Shown piece after piece: positions 25,051 through 35,915 of a DNA stretch of 64,000 nt. The stretch is taken from positions 305,036 to 369,035 of the forward strand of contig JAAEAF010000282.1 in the NCBI GenBank assembly GCA_011037195.1, read 5' to 3'. A model generated the notes under the pieces. That model searched no databases. It was not told the DNA's origin and saw only the letters and a list, made by a program, of their open reading frames with translations. The stretch is from Triatoma infestans. Lineage: Eukaryota; Arthropoda; Insecta; Hemiptera; Reduviidae. The position numbers were made by a program, and so were the translations under genes. Numbering within the stretch: the stretch's first letter is position 1; every line of letters begins with the position of its first letter.

Positions 25051-25318
25051 CCTGGTGTGTTACACTCATATAACTTTCTCTTACAACAGCCCTCAAAATT
25101 GTAATTGACAAATTTTATAGTTAGTATATCAAATTTAATGAAATTCGTCGGTATTTTTATGGAGAAAATCGCAAAAATTGAAAAATACTTCCAAGTAAAA
25201 ACGCCTTTACGGTCATCTGATTTTTTCCAACTCGGGATTTCAACAACTTAATTCTTATTAATATTATTTAGATGATAGAATTGTGTAATAAACTGAAATA
25301 GCACTTTAGAGGTAACCG
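25051..25318 (+). repeat. Truncated copy of the dispersed repeat (R5)
   Basis: Starts with CCTGGTGTGTTACACTCA and the ACTTTCTCTTAC end, and continues through AATTTAATGAAATTCGTCGG. It then jumps to the second-module sequence (TATTATTTAGATGATAGAAT) and stops at about 25318. A large internal deletion and loss of the distal end are evident. Confidence 0.6.
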
Positions 25319-26449
25319 CAACTTCACCACAACTTCCAAAATCGAATCTATATCTTGATCTAGCTATCAAGTCAAATTTGGTTGCCAAAGGCAAACTGGC
25401 AGTTTCTGAGAAATATTGAGTTTTTTTTTTTAATTGTTAAAATACTTTGTATGTTTAATTATACTAAGACACATAAGAGCTTTTATTCTATCAATTTTGG
25501 CTTTAATTTTTTGTGTTTAGTCTTTTGCCAGTAACTACTCTGGCTTAACTTGGTGTTTTGAAATTGGTTTTAAAATAATCTCTCGCCAGTTAAATAAAAT
25601 CAAAACGATGAAATTGTTAACAGCCATTTGACAGAACTTCTTCGAACTAATCTGTCAACTTATCTGCTTGAACTCAAAAAAACATTAACTTCAAATTAAA
25701 AACTAAATCATCAAGAAACTAAATATTTGGCAGGCGTATTACAAATTATACACATCCTTCTATTTTTATTATTTATATGATCAATTTTAGAAATATTTTG
25801 ATAGCCCTTGAATATTCAGAAACGTCTGACTCTTCCTACCAAAAACAAGACCAACATGAGTTCGGTGATATAACTCCTGAGAATATACAATGCTTATGTT
25901 GTTACTATTATTATTATAAAAAATATTAGCTGCAAATTTTTCCATTTATGGTAGATGTTTGTTTTTTACTCCAAAAATTTCACAATTATTTTACTCCGCT
26001 GTAGAAAAAATTTCTCTGAATCAGAATAGGCAATTTGATTCACAAGAGTTATAAGTAATACTTGAGAATTTTTAGTTGTATCATACTTGAACTATGCCTC
26101 CCGATTTTCAGTAATATAACCTTTCTATTCTGTTTTTTATCAAGTAGCTATTCTACTGTATCTATGATAACAATCCATTGGGTAGGAAGTTGCTACAACC
26201 TATTTCCACTATATTCTGAAGTTCTACTGTAGTAGTCTGTTGGTACATTCTGTGCAATAAAACTCTAAGATATGGGGAGAAGACTTAATCCATCTAAATT
26301 GCTTTGTTTTAATTTTTCCACTTATATCTTACTGAGGACAAACATCGATGTAAAATATAAATCGCATATAATCGACAAGTAGAAAAGCCAGCGAAAATGG
26401 TATGAGATAGTGGAAGGGATGAGGGATATTGATTCTGTTTTAGGGGTCC

Positions 26450-26560
26450 GTAGAGCAGTGGTTAAGCGCAGCATCCTGCACCTATTCTCACTCAGTATTA
26501 CAGATCCTCTTCACAACAGCACATATAACATCCTGATTCACCTAGAGTGCTGAGATCGGC
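26450..26560 (+). repeat. Degenerate tRNA-SINE head
   Basis: GGGGTCCGTAGAGCAGTGGT at 26450 resembles a tRNA 5' half with an A-box (GTAGAGCAGTGGTTAAGCGC). The B-box and tail are not clear. It is probably an old SINE fragment. Confidence 0.35.
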
Positions 26561-27649
26561 CGATTATTAGGTAAAAATATTTATTTATTTTCAGCTTTCT
26601 TATAGAAAAAATTCTAATTATAGTTCTTAATTATTTTAAATTAGAAATATAAGTAAGATAAATTTGAAAGCTCCATATGCTTGTGGAACATTTTGGTTTA
26701 CAGCGTCGCCACCAGAGTAGACATATATCATACAGTTGGTGACACGATGCATAGAGAAGTGTCACGTGTTCATAATGCTCGTTCTTATACAAGACATTCA
26801 CAAATTTAGCCGTTATATTGGCTAGTATGCTTTAAATTATCCACAGCTTATTGCCAACTAATATGAACTGAACATTGCTGTCTACAATACAAAATATGCA
26901 TTAATTCATCTTCCTAAAAATGTTATTCCATCTTAATCCAAAGTAGTCAGGTATATAATATTATAGAAAAATTTCTTATTTTCATAATTGTAAAAATTTG
27001 ATAATTTTCCTTTCTTTATGACATATTATTATGTTAGTAACCATAAAAATGCTACGCCATTAAAAATTTATTGAACAAAAGAAAATCAAAGAATCTACAG
27101 TTTAAACTTTGCTGATCTATCTCTTCAAAAAGCTGTGAATTTTCTTTTTTCTATCTTTTGTAATTAACTTGGTATTTTTGTATAACATTGTGAAGAAGAT
27201 GCATATAAACTGAAGTAAATAAAGATATTCCCAGATAAGGGTCACATTAGGGGTGGGGTTTGAACAGTCCTAGATATAGCTTCAACAAGAGTGAATGTCA
27301 ATTCTTGAGTTTTTATTTTGTCAAGTTATAATTATCTTGTGGGCGTGGCGTCAATTTTTATTTATTTTTTTCCCCAGAAAGGAATATTGCATTTGTTTCA
27401 ATCAGATTTCGGATATTTGCTATTTACCGGAAATATATATTTTGAGGTCCTCTGGATCAGAAGAAGATTTTTCTATAAATTGGTCTATGTTGGTAAATAT
27501 ATATGGCATTTGAAAGATCAAAGTTTTAACAAACTTTTCAAGATATCATCAGACGATCCGGCACAAAGAATTCGTCAATATCCTTAGCACATTCCAGGAA
27601 AATTAAATTTAGGGCGTTGTGAGAGAGTAGCGATTTAGGCATATCTCAG

Positions 27650-27880
27650 GGGAGGGATTTGGAACGCGGAGATCCCAGGTTTGAGTCCAGCAGCACTGTT
27701 CTTACATATGTCGTCCAAGGAGCCTCTACAGCTCAATGTCCGATTACAGGAAGTGTTATCTATAATGAGAAAAACATTGCCCAGATGCTGGTAGTGCACT
27801 GAAAAGGCTCCGCATTTCGAGGTACGAGCCGCCCTTGTAAGGCTTGGTTCGTTCCACTAACGATAGCTATCTCAAAGCAG
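27650..27880 (+). repeat. SINE-like repeat, copy 1
   Basis: Contains a B-box-like AGGTTTGAGTCC, then GCA...CTGTTCTTA...GTCC and AGGAGCCTCTACAGCTCA. The same order of words returns at 47330-47520 (GGCTTCGAATC, GCTGTCCTTA, AGGAGCCTCCGCAGCTCA), so the two are copies of one repeat family, probably a tRNA-derived SINE that has lost its A-box end here. Confidence 0.5.
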
Positions 27881-28659
27881 CTATTTCAGTGTTATGTTAC
27901 TGTTCCATCACCTATATAATATTTAAGTAATGAATATTTACTAAAATTGAAGAAAAATGAGAACATTGCAATAACAAAAAGTCTTCTGAGCCAACATACT
28001 TTATGTTTATCTGGTAAGAATCTTTTGAATTCAACACATGGAAATCATGCACTTAATTTTTCTTGCGATTCTCAAGATTTTGAAGTATTGAAAGAGCAAT
28101 TTGCAGAAGCGATAATTATATGCACAAATTTGTTCGTTAGCTACTGATTGAATTATTTCTTACCGTTTATAATCTGCCTACTGAATTTCTTAATTATTTT
28201 TTTAATTCTTCCATTGTTCCTTGATTTTTCAAGATAATCTTGGTTATCATTATTTTTTAGTATTTGTTTTTCTAAAAAGAAGAGAAATAAAAAAATGAAA
28301 AAAAAAACGAGCGAAAAGTTAAACCTATACTTTTTTTTATCCTGATCATATGTTTAATGGTGTTTGATCCATTTAGTTTTTCCGATGTTTATGTGATGCT
28401 CACTTACTTGAATACATATCAGAGTATTTTTTCCGTGCATACTATTTTTTTATCAAATCAAAACCAATTAATTATAAAAAAAAAGGCGTATATAGTAAAT
28501 AAAACAAGGAATAAATACCAATTTGAAGTCCCTAGGTATAAATTTTATTCTACTCAGAATTTTGACTACACTGGGGCTTTATATCACGTACAGTTTTCCC
28601 ACAGATCTCTCTTAAAATCAGTTTTCTCAAAGGAATTTTTTCAAGAGGTAGTCAATTTT

Positions 28660-29650
28660 TATTTTCTCTTACTGCTTCGAGGAGAAGTATTGTGATTGTG
28701 TAAATTTTCGAAATTGCTGTGAGTTTTCATTGGAAATTAATGCTCTGAGGTACTCGCGAATACGAAAACAAAGTTTTTACCGAATGGTCTGCACGTGTAC
28801 GCGTGTGTGTGTGAACAAAATATCTCAAAAACGAAAAAAACGCAACAAGTTCAAACCTGGTATTCTACTTAAGTACTACCACCGCAGCTAACTGAACTCT
28901 ACTGAACATTTTTCTTTAAAGGAAGATTCTTCTTGACTGTTCTTAAATGTTGGATAAGAATAGTGAGATTCGGTCTTCTTTAAAAATAAACAAAAAAAAC
29001 TTATATTTTTGCCATCGTTTGTGTTTTGCCACAGTGGTCACTATTCTCTGTGGTGTTTCCACCTATTTATTTTCCTAAAATATTAGTTAAATTTGTCATG
29101 TTTTGAAATTTTAACGTTTCTTATTTTTATGCCCCTTGATAAAGGCAATATATTTTGTCAAAACGTTGGCAAAAATATGTTTTTTTTTAGTTTTAAAAAA
29201 GACCGAATCCCAATATTCTTATCCATCATTTTTCTTTCAACTTCGTATAATATATATTTTTATTTAAAATATTTTCTCGGGTAAATTGAATTTTTGTAGA
29301 TTTCCGGGGAAACAGTAGCAATAAGCTTTTCTCTGAAGAACCAATTAAGTATAAAGTATGATTTTAACAATATATATTAATACACATTAGAAGCACTGAT
29401 AGAATTCCAAACTTTAAGAAAATTGTTTAACCGGAAATGCGACTTTACTGAATAGATTTTTGAGTTAATTGAAATTTTCTCGAAAACGACTTTAACGATT
29501 GCCTTTAAACGTGGAATGCTAACTGCACATACGAATATATAAACCTATCACTTTTATTTTAAACACTTTTTCCAGAAAAAATTGATATTAGGTAGTTCTA
29601 TGGAATGTATAACGTTGTTTTTAATTGTGTTAATTCTATGTTTTTGGCGC
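28660..29650 (-). repeat. Dispersed repeat, divergent subfamily (R6), split by a foldback element
   Basis: In reverse orientation it opens with TTTCTCTTACTGC...GAGAAGTATTGTGAT and continues through a GTGTGTGTGTG run near 28805 and AAAATATCTCAAAAACGAAAA. After the interruption at 28951-29225 it resumes with GATTTCCGGGG, GCGACTTTACTGAATAGATTTTTGA and AATTTTCTCGAAAACGAC. It matches R2 better than R1. Confidence 0.55.
28951..29225. mobile_element. Foldback/MITE-like element nested in repeat R6
   Basis: The left arm reads TGGATAAGAATAGTGAGATT, then CGGTCTTCTTTAAAA. Its inverse, TTTTAAAAAAGACCG then AATCCCAATATTCTTATCCA, closes the element at 29225. The arms continue inward over roughly 70 bp to TTTTGCC/GGCAAAA. 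Near the centre are CTTGATAAAGGCAATATATT and TTTGTCAAAACGTTGGC. There is no open frame. Repeat R6 continues on both sides, so this is an insertion into it. Confidence 0.65.
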
Positions 29651-31303
29651 TCTCTTCTGAACAACCTACAGCACAATGACTTCTACTAGCTACCTGGTTA
29701 GGTACTTGTCCTACCTCTATATTTATGTTAGCACATATTTGAAGTGTAAAAACAAAAATTGTCATTTTATACTTAATTATATTAGCAGCAGCAAGACAAA
29801 GCCGTGTGTGCTTCACACCAGAATTTTTTTTTAAGTAATATATAAAATAGATAACTTAGTTCTCAGCGTTAAATCCTCTCTAGCAAGACAAGGCTTTTTA
29901 TGGTTTGATTGCTAAAGAAAATCTTGTCATGTCAGATACTAGTTGCCAAAATTTCGTGAGGGATATATCCCCATCCACAATCCTGGTCAGGTTCGCATTA
30001 TTTTCTTTTACACCAGTATGTGCTAGCGTAAGAAATTACAATAAATCATCGCGTATGTATGGGGACTGAAAGCCTAACTCACGAACTTCTGACAGGACGA
30101 ACATAACTTATAGCAAGAAAGGTCTTTCAATGCAGAATGAATGACATAAGGTGACAAAACGGTGAGCGACCCTATATAGGTGGGTTACTGGTGAGCGCTG
30201 TTTTATATTCTTCTGTAACAGATGGGAACCCCTTTTATACCCACAAGAGTACCCTTTATTCCCTTTCTTAACTGATAGAGTGGAGAAAGGCGAAGTCCTG
30301 ACTGTTTCAGGTAGTCAAAAGTAGGGGATAGTTTGTGCAGAGTATCACTGTCGGACATCCTATAGTTCTTAGAGGAATGATGAACGCCCATTTGAATGTT
30401 GTATCTGATAAATGAGAAAGTGAGGTATCCTTAACGACGTCCAAATACCCTAGCTTCTCCCAATACGATACCACTAGGGAATTTAAGACTCCGCCTTTCT
30501 CCACGCCTAGAAAGGTAAAAAAAGGATATTTTTCAGGATATAAGACGAAGTTCTTAAGAGTTAGACGAATTATTCGACAATATTCTCAGGCTATTTACTG
30601 ATGTAACCAGCAAGTCTGTTACGTCGTGACGACGCCTGATAACATAAGTTGCGCTATCTTTGTAAAGTGCTTGCAATACTTTCAAGTTATAATTATTACA
30701 CTTGTTCATTATTTCATAAGTTTTTGCACTTATGACAGGGCCCATTGCATTTATAAAGAAAGATCGAATAAGTTTAATTATTAACGGATTAAGAATTAAT
30801 GGCAATATTTCATTAATTTTAACATTCCTTCAAAGAAATACTGCAGAATATTCTTATTATTTCTTTAATTTAAAGAGAAAGTATTTGACTTGTTAAATAA
30901 AAGAAGAACGAAAACATTCCCCTAATAATAATATATAAAAAAATAAGAGAAAGTAAAAAAAAAAAAAACTGAAATTAGGTGTCAAGGAAAAAATGAGATT
31001 AGGCGAAAGAAGACTTTAGAAAAACCAAGTTAGTAATAATGACCCAATTACTACTGGTGGGCTGAAAAAAAATTCTGGTGTTACGACGGGGTTTGTGTGG
31101 AAGTTAAACGAATTTCCGTCGGAACTCAGTTGCTATTTTGCAGTTAATCCATTCAACAAACAGAAAAATATTCAATCTTCAAATAGTGAACGTATGATTT
31201 AACCTAAAAACATCTGTCAATTGTGGATTTTATCTCCACCAAGTCTTTTTGCCATCCTATTCCGATGATTATCAACTAAGAAGTTTACACATTGTTTTTA
31301 GTT
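29651..31303. other. Spacer with an unidentified worn element
   Basis: 29880-30550 is less AT-rich than its surroundings and holds interrupted minus-strand frames (see 30203-30504). 30840-31000 is A-rich. No complete gene. Confidence 0.4.
30203..30504 (-). pseudogene. Possible transposase fossil (weakly piggyBac-like)
   Basis: Two overlapping minus-strand frames (30504-30307 and 30391-30203) read, in order, a YWEKLGYL stretch, a Phe-rich stretch and SDTLHKLSPTFDYLKQSG. The order and spacing faintly recall the part of piggyBac transposases with a YW pair followed by an IRPVIDYL-like helix. No catalytic aspartate region or terminal repeat was found. An unrelated fossil is equally possible. Confidence 0.25.
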
Positions 31304-31568
31304 TGAAGCTGGCAACACTGCCATTCAGTACTAGTGTTCGCGCGTTTTACACACCTCATGTTTTCTCCTAGTTTTATTACACTCACCTTCTCGTACAAGT
31401 GTACATGAACCGTCTCTTTATTTATCTCTTGAGTGCAGTATATGTGTACATTACTGTTTTTACTTTGTACAATTCACTGTTCTTCTAATAAAGGCATACT
31501 TTAGGTGAATCAGTGGAGTTAAGGTGACTAGTTTCATATATAACCATCACCCCACCAGCATTTCCACA
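31304..31568 (+). repeat. 5' LTR of the gypsy element
   Basis: 265 bp beginning TGAAGCTGGCAACACTGCCA and ending CATTTCCACA. It contains an AATAAA at about 31489 preceded by TTATTTATCTC, and is near-identical to the 3' LTR (only a handful of differences by eye), so the insertion is fairly young. Confidence 0.88.
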
Positions 31569-31581
31569 TTGGTGAACCCGA

Positions 31582-32412
31582 GTGATGAAAACAGAAGAGA
31601 AGAACGATTCACCATCAAATGCCGAACAACAACCAATCAAGGCGGAGTTAGCCCATATTTCGGTAAAAATCCCTCCTCTCTGGAGAAAAACAGTGAAGGC
31701 ATGGTTTATGAGAATAGAGGCACAATTTATTACAGGTGGCATCACCTCTGAGGCAATAAAATTTAATTATGTTTTAGGTTCCTTGGAAACCGACATCGCC
31801 GAAGTAATTTCAGATTTTCTGTGCAAACCTCTTTCAAATAACCCTTTTACAGATTTAAAAAACAGATTAATATCTGAGTTTGAAGAATCCGAAGGACGTA
31901 AAGTTAACAAATTATTAACAGAAATCGAACTGGGTGATAGAAAGCCATCTCAATTACTTAGAGAAATGAGAACCCTCGCTGGTTCACAAGTCAACGATGA
32001 GTTCTTACGAACTATTTTTATTCAACGTCTCCCCGTAACAGTGCGTACTATTTTGGCTTCATGTAACGACACGTTAGATAGCCTAGCCGTAATGGCAGAT
32101 AAGATAATCGAAGTGTCAATACCCGGCCCTAACATATACGCAGCGCAGGAGAAAACACCTCCTGAAACAAATAACGACAGAATATCTAAATTGGAAAATC
32201 AGATTGCACAATTAACTGCGTCAATTAATAGATTAGAGGCAAACACAAGATACAGACCCAGGTCTAAAACTCCTCCACATTGTTCGGAGAGTACAATCTG
32301 TTGGTATCACCGGAAGTTTGGGAAAAAAGCAAATAAATGCACGACCTGCAACTATTTAACCGCTCAAAATTCAACTACCAGCAAAGAGGTAAACTCCCAT
32401 GCTCCCCGTTGA
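31582..32412 (+). CDS. Gag polyprotein of the gypsy element
   Basis: An intact frame of 276 codons. It opens with a capsid-like region: tryptophans in PPLWRKTVKAWF, then an Ala/Glu helix with AQFITGGITSEAIKFNYVLG, and the widely shared LGDRKPSQLLREMRTLAG stretch. A coiled-coil-like stretch follows around residues 200-220. A single atypical zinc knuckle (CWYHRKFGKKANKC region) stands near the C-terminus. Gag forms the retrotransposon particle and binds its RNA. The ATG at 31582 or 31585 is the likely start, 14 bases after the LTR. Protease lies downstream in another frame, as expected if pol is reached by frameshifting. Confidence 0.85.
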   Translation: MMKTEEKNDSPSNAEQQPIKAELAHISVKIPPLWRKTVKAWFMRIEAQFITGGITSEAIKFNYVLGSLETDIAEVISDFLCKPLSNNPFTDLKNRLISEFEESEGRKVNKLLTEIELGDRKPSQLLREMRTLAGSQVNDEFLRTIFIQRLPVTVRTILASCNDTLDSLAVMADKIIEVSIPGPNIYAAQEKTPPETNNDRISKLENQIAQLTASINRLEANTRYRPRSKTPPHCSESTICWYHRKFGKKANKCTTCNYLTAQNSTTSKEVNSHAPR

Positions 32413-32875
32413 CGGCGGCAAACGATGGGAGCCCTAAATTTAGCCGCCTCTTTGTTCATGACCGCACATCGCGAATAAAATTTCTCATTGATACAGGTGC
32501 AGATATATCTGTATTGCCTCCCACATTGCGCGACAAAGAAAAACAGTGCGTAAGGAAGTTATATGCCGCAAACGGTTCAATAATAAATACCTACGGCGAA
32601 AAAATATTACACCTAGACTTGGGGCTCAGAAGAAAATTTGTCTGGAATTTTATTGTCGCTGATGTAAGCCTATAATTGGAGCAGATTTGATAAAGAATTT
32701 CGGACTCATGATTGATCTGGCTCGACGCAGATTAGTCGATAATGTAACTGGTCTCTCTACCACGTGTGCGATACAACAGGTAGAACATATCGACACTCTA
32801 CACATAATGCCGTCTAATCAAAAATATGCCCACATTTTAAAGAATTTCCCTCGTTTGTTAAAGAACGACATACAC
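32337..32875 (+). pseudogene. Protease region of gypsy pol, frame-broken
   Basis: The frame from 32337 to 32675 contains the retroviral-type aspartic protease signature FLIDTGADISVLP, then a second hydrophobic strand. It stops at 32673-32675, while the continuing homology (IGADLIKNFGLMID, the usual end of the protease fold) resumes in another frame at about 32681. One indel therefore separates them. The enzyme would process Gag and Pol. Confidence 0.75.
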
Positions 32876-33771
32876 TGACGTTTCTCCAACCACTGATGTT
32901 TCACACGCCATAATTACTAATGGCCCTCCTGTAACCGATAAACCACTGAGACTACCTCCTGACAAGCTGGCAATAGCAAAAACTTCATTCCAGGAAATGC
33001 TGGACATGGGAATTTGCAGACCATCGCAGAGTTGTTGGGCCAGTCCATTGCACCTAGTACCCAAAAAGGATGGATATGGCGTCCTTGCGGCGACTACAGG
33101 GCACTTAATTCGGTCACTCAACCAGATAAATATCCAATATCCAACCTTCAGGATTTCAATTGTCAACTATCAGGAAAAAAAATCTTTTCTAAGATAGATC
33201 TAATAAGGGCATACCACCATATACCAGTTCAGTCTAATGATGTCCCGAAAACAGCAGTGATAACACCATTCGGCTTATTTGAATTCGTACGTTTACCATT
33301 TGGATTACGAAATGCGGCACAATCATTCCAACGTTTTTTAGACAACATTTTACGTGAATTTGACTTCGTCTACGCATACATAGATGATATTCGCGTTGCC
33401 TCCACCAATGAAGAAGAACATAACACACATTTAAAACTGCTCTTCTCTCAACCAGATAAATTCAACATCAACATAAATTTGAATAAATGTCTGTTTGGAG
33501 TACCTGAAGTTCCATTCCTAGGTTACCTCATTTCAGAAGATGGTATACGTCCATTTCAGGAAAGAGTTCGAACAATTTTAGATTTCCCGATACCACGCAC
33601 CATACAAGAACTACGCAGATTCTTAGGCTCATTAATTTTTATCGTAGGGCTATACCTAAAGCTGCCGAAATTCAAAGCAGCCTTACAGATCTCATTAAAG
33701 GTGCTAAAAAGAACGATAAACGAATAATAGAATGGAACGAAACCCAGACCGAAGCCTTTAATAAATTCAAA
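32876..33771 (+). pseudogene. Reverse transcriptase region of gypsy pol, frame-broken
   Basis: The RT fingers and palm are recognisable across two frames: SPLHLVPKKDG is found in the frame 32997-33197, and the rest in the frame 33014-33727, with CGDYRALNSVT, SKIDLIRAYHHIPV, LPFGLRNAAQSFQRF and the catalytic YIDD in VYAYIDDIRVAS. The thumb/connection includes FLGYLISEDGI. Frameshifts lie near 33100 and again near 33650, where the connection breaks off. The enzyme copies element RNA into DNA. Confidence 0.85.
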
Positions 33772-35616
33772 ATGGCACTTGCTAATTCAACATTATTACA
33801 TCATCCCACTGCATATGCGTCATTGACTTTAATGGTGGACGCATCAGACTACGCTATAGGCGCTACCCTTCACCAAATTAAGGAAGGCAAATTAGAACCT
33901 CTCGCATTCTTTTCAAAGAAACTGGACGCAACACAACGGAAATACTTAGCTTACGATCGCGAATTGTTAGCAGCCTATTCCGCTGTCAAACATTTTCGAT
34001 ACATGATGGAAGGACGCGACTTCCCTATTTACACGGATCACAAGCCTTTAATATATGTCTTTCAGCAGAAACCAGAAAAGGCCTCACCAAGGCAACTGCG
34101 GCAGACAACTTTCATTAGTCAGTTCACAACAGACATCCGATACACCAAAGGTCGAGAGAACATAGCCGCTGACGTTTGTTCCCACATCGCCTCTATCACA
34201 TTACCTTAGACATTTTCAACGGAAGAGATTGCCAAGGCACAAAGTACAGATGACGAACTCACAAGTCTCAGAAACTCTCCTACGTGCCCATTAGAATTCA
34301 AAAGCATCCCTCTGGCGGATGGCAATCATCTAATCTGCGACTCTTCCACAGAAAACCTACGACCATATATACCGCAGCCATATAGATTTGCGATATTTAA
34401 TTCCCTTCATAACTTAGCACATCCAGGAGTGCAAGGATCTATCGATCTGATACGCCGACGCTTCATATGGCCATCACTCAAAAACGATGTTCGCTTATGG
34501 GCAACTTCTTGCGTACCCTGCCAACGCTCAAAAACCTGGCGACACACAACAACAACCATCGGCCAATATCCGCCTATCGCAGCCAGATTTTCTCACATAC
34601 ACATCGATATAGTAGGACCACTGCCACCAGCAAGAGGATTCCGCTACCTAGTGACAATCATTGATCGATTCACACGCTGGCCAGAAGCCATTCCAATTAA
34701 TGACAACACAGCTGAAGCAGTAGCAGAAGCTATTTTGTTCGTCTGGATTTCTCGTTTCGGACTTCCACAATATATAGCTACTGATAGAGGACGTCAATTC
34801 GAATGCCAATTATTCAAATCCCTCAGTGAAAGTTTCGGCATTCTTCACATTAAAACAACAGCATACCATCCAGCTGCAAATGGCAAGATAGCACGCTGGC
34901 ATCGTCAGTTGAAGTCCGCTCTCAGAGCACAACTTACTGAAGACTGGATTTCCCGTCTCCCGTTTGTCCTACTAGGTCTCAGGTCTAACATCATTCCTGG
35001 ATCAGATGTCACTGCATCAGAAATGACCTATGGAAATTCTATTAAACTCCCAGCCGATATGTTCGAAAACACACAACCAACTACTAATATGGCAACATTT
35101 GTGCAACAGTTAAAAGAATACATGTCAACATTAAAACCAATACCAGCGCAACATCACGCCAACAAAAAACCTCCATGTTCCACACATGTTTTCATACGGC
35201 ATGACGCAACAAGAAAACATCTTCAACCTGTTTATGATGTACCTTATCTAGTGCTATCCCGGGCCGAAAAGCATTTCGATGTTCAAACACCTCAAGGTAA
35301 GCAGACGATTTCGCTTGATCGCTTAAAGCCCGCGTTCCTTCTCAAAGAAGAGAACACATTCACTGACCTAACACATTCACTGGCTCAGCCACCTTCCTCC
35401 GCCAATCAGATCCGACCTCCACCGTACCCATTCAACAGAAGACCACCAGGTCGGGGAGGACAGTTACGTTTCCTAAAAGATTCACCTGAACGTTGTCACT
35501 GGGAGGGGAGTGTGTGGCTGGCAACACTGCCATTCAGTACTGTGTTCGCGCGTTTTACACACCTCATGTTTTCTCCTAGTTTTATTACACTCACCTTCTC
35601 GTACAAGTGTACATGA
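33772..35616 (+). pseudogene. RNase H and integrase region of gypsy pol with one in-frame stop
   Basis: RNase H (33772-34206) shows LMVDASDYAIGATL, YDRELLAAYSAVKHFRY and YTDHKPLIYVF. A TAG at 34207-34209 interrupts a frame that otherwise continues unbroken to 35616. The integrase that follows has its H-H-C-C zinc site ([10 protein letters not shown] ... CVPCQRS), then the catalytic core with [15 protein letters not shown] and a glutamate-position segment reading [14 protein letters not shown]; the usual NG-x-V-E-R-x-H at that place has lost its E. The C-terminal part is Pro-rich. Both the stop and the integrase change would block activity. Confidence 0.85.
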
Positions 35617-35776
35617 ACCGTCTCTTTATTTATCTCTTGAGTGCAGTATATGTGTATATTACTGTTTTTACTTTGTACAATTCACTGTTCTTCTAATAAA
35701 GGCATACTTTACGTGAATCAGTGGAGTTAAGGTGACTAGTTTCATATATAACCATCACCCCACCAGCATTTCCACA
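35513..35776 (+). repeat. 3' LTR of the gypsy element
   Basis: 264 bp, TGTGGCTGGCAACACTGCC to CATTTCCACA. Directly after it comes TTGATGAACC, which matches the bases following the 5' LTR (TTGGTGAACC) at 9 of 10 positions. The similarity to internal sequence therefore runs past the LTR; see findings. Confidence 0.85.
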
Positions 35777-35793
35777 TTGATGAACCTCCACAG

Positions 35794-35915
35794 TTTCTTT
35801 TACTCCTAGTGGAAATATTGCGATCCCGTAAAATTTTTGAAATTACTCTTTTCATCGAAAATGCATGCCTCTTGAGTCAGAAAAAAAATGTTTTTAGTGA
35901 ACGGCTTGGAATGTG
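35794..35915 (-). repeat. Fragment of the dispersed repeat (R7)
   Basis: TTTCTTTTACTCCTAGTGG, AATATTGCGATC, AAATTTTTGAAATTAC and TTTTCATCGAAAATGCATG resemble the hairpin end of the family in reverse orientation. The remainder is lost. Confidence 0.45.

Larger units (their letters stand above)
25319..28659. other. AT-rich spacer with SINE fragments
   Basis: No protein-coding gene recognised. Two tRNA-SINE-like pieces (26450-26560 and 27650-27880) are listed separately. The open frames at 27295-27587 and 28357-28695 have low-complexity, phenylalanine-rich translations and look non-coding. Confidence 0.5.
31304..35776 (+). mobile_element. Ty3/gypsy LTR retrotransposon, structurally full-length but inactivated
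   Basis: Paired LTRs of about 265 bp enclose gag, protease, reverse transcriptase, RNase H and integrase in the Ty3/gypsy order, with integrase after RNase H. The primer-binding site TGGTGAACCCGAG starts at 31570, two bases inside the 5' LTR, and a polypurine tract GGGAGGGGAG ends at 35510. Frame changes within pol and an in-frame stop at 34207-34209 make it non-functional. No env-like frame is present between integrase and the 3' LTR. I could not find a clean target duplication at the outer borders. Confidence 0.92.

Noticed and set aside
32858..33166. Minus-strand open frame of 102 codons
   Set aside because: Antisense to the reverse transcriptase region of the gypsy element; no independent motif.
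35510..35716. Open frame of 68 codons over the 3' LTR
   Set aside because: Lies inside LTR sequence, hydrophobic low-complexity translation, no start context.
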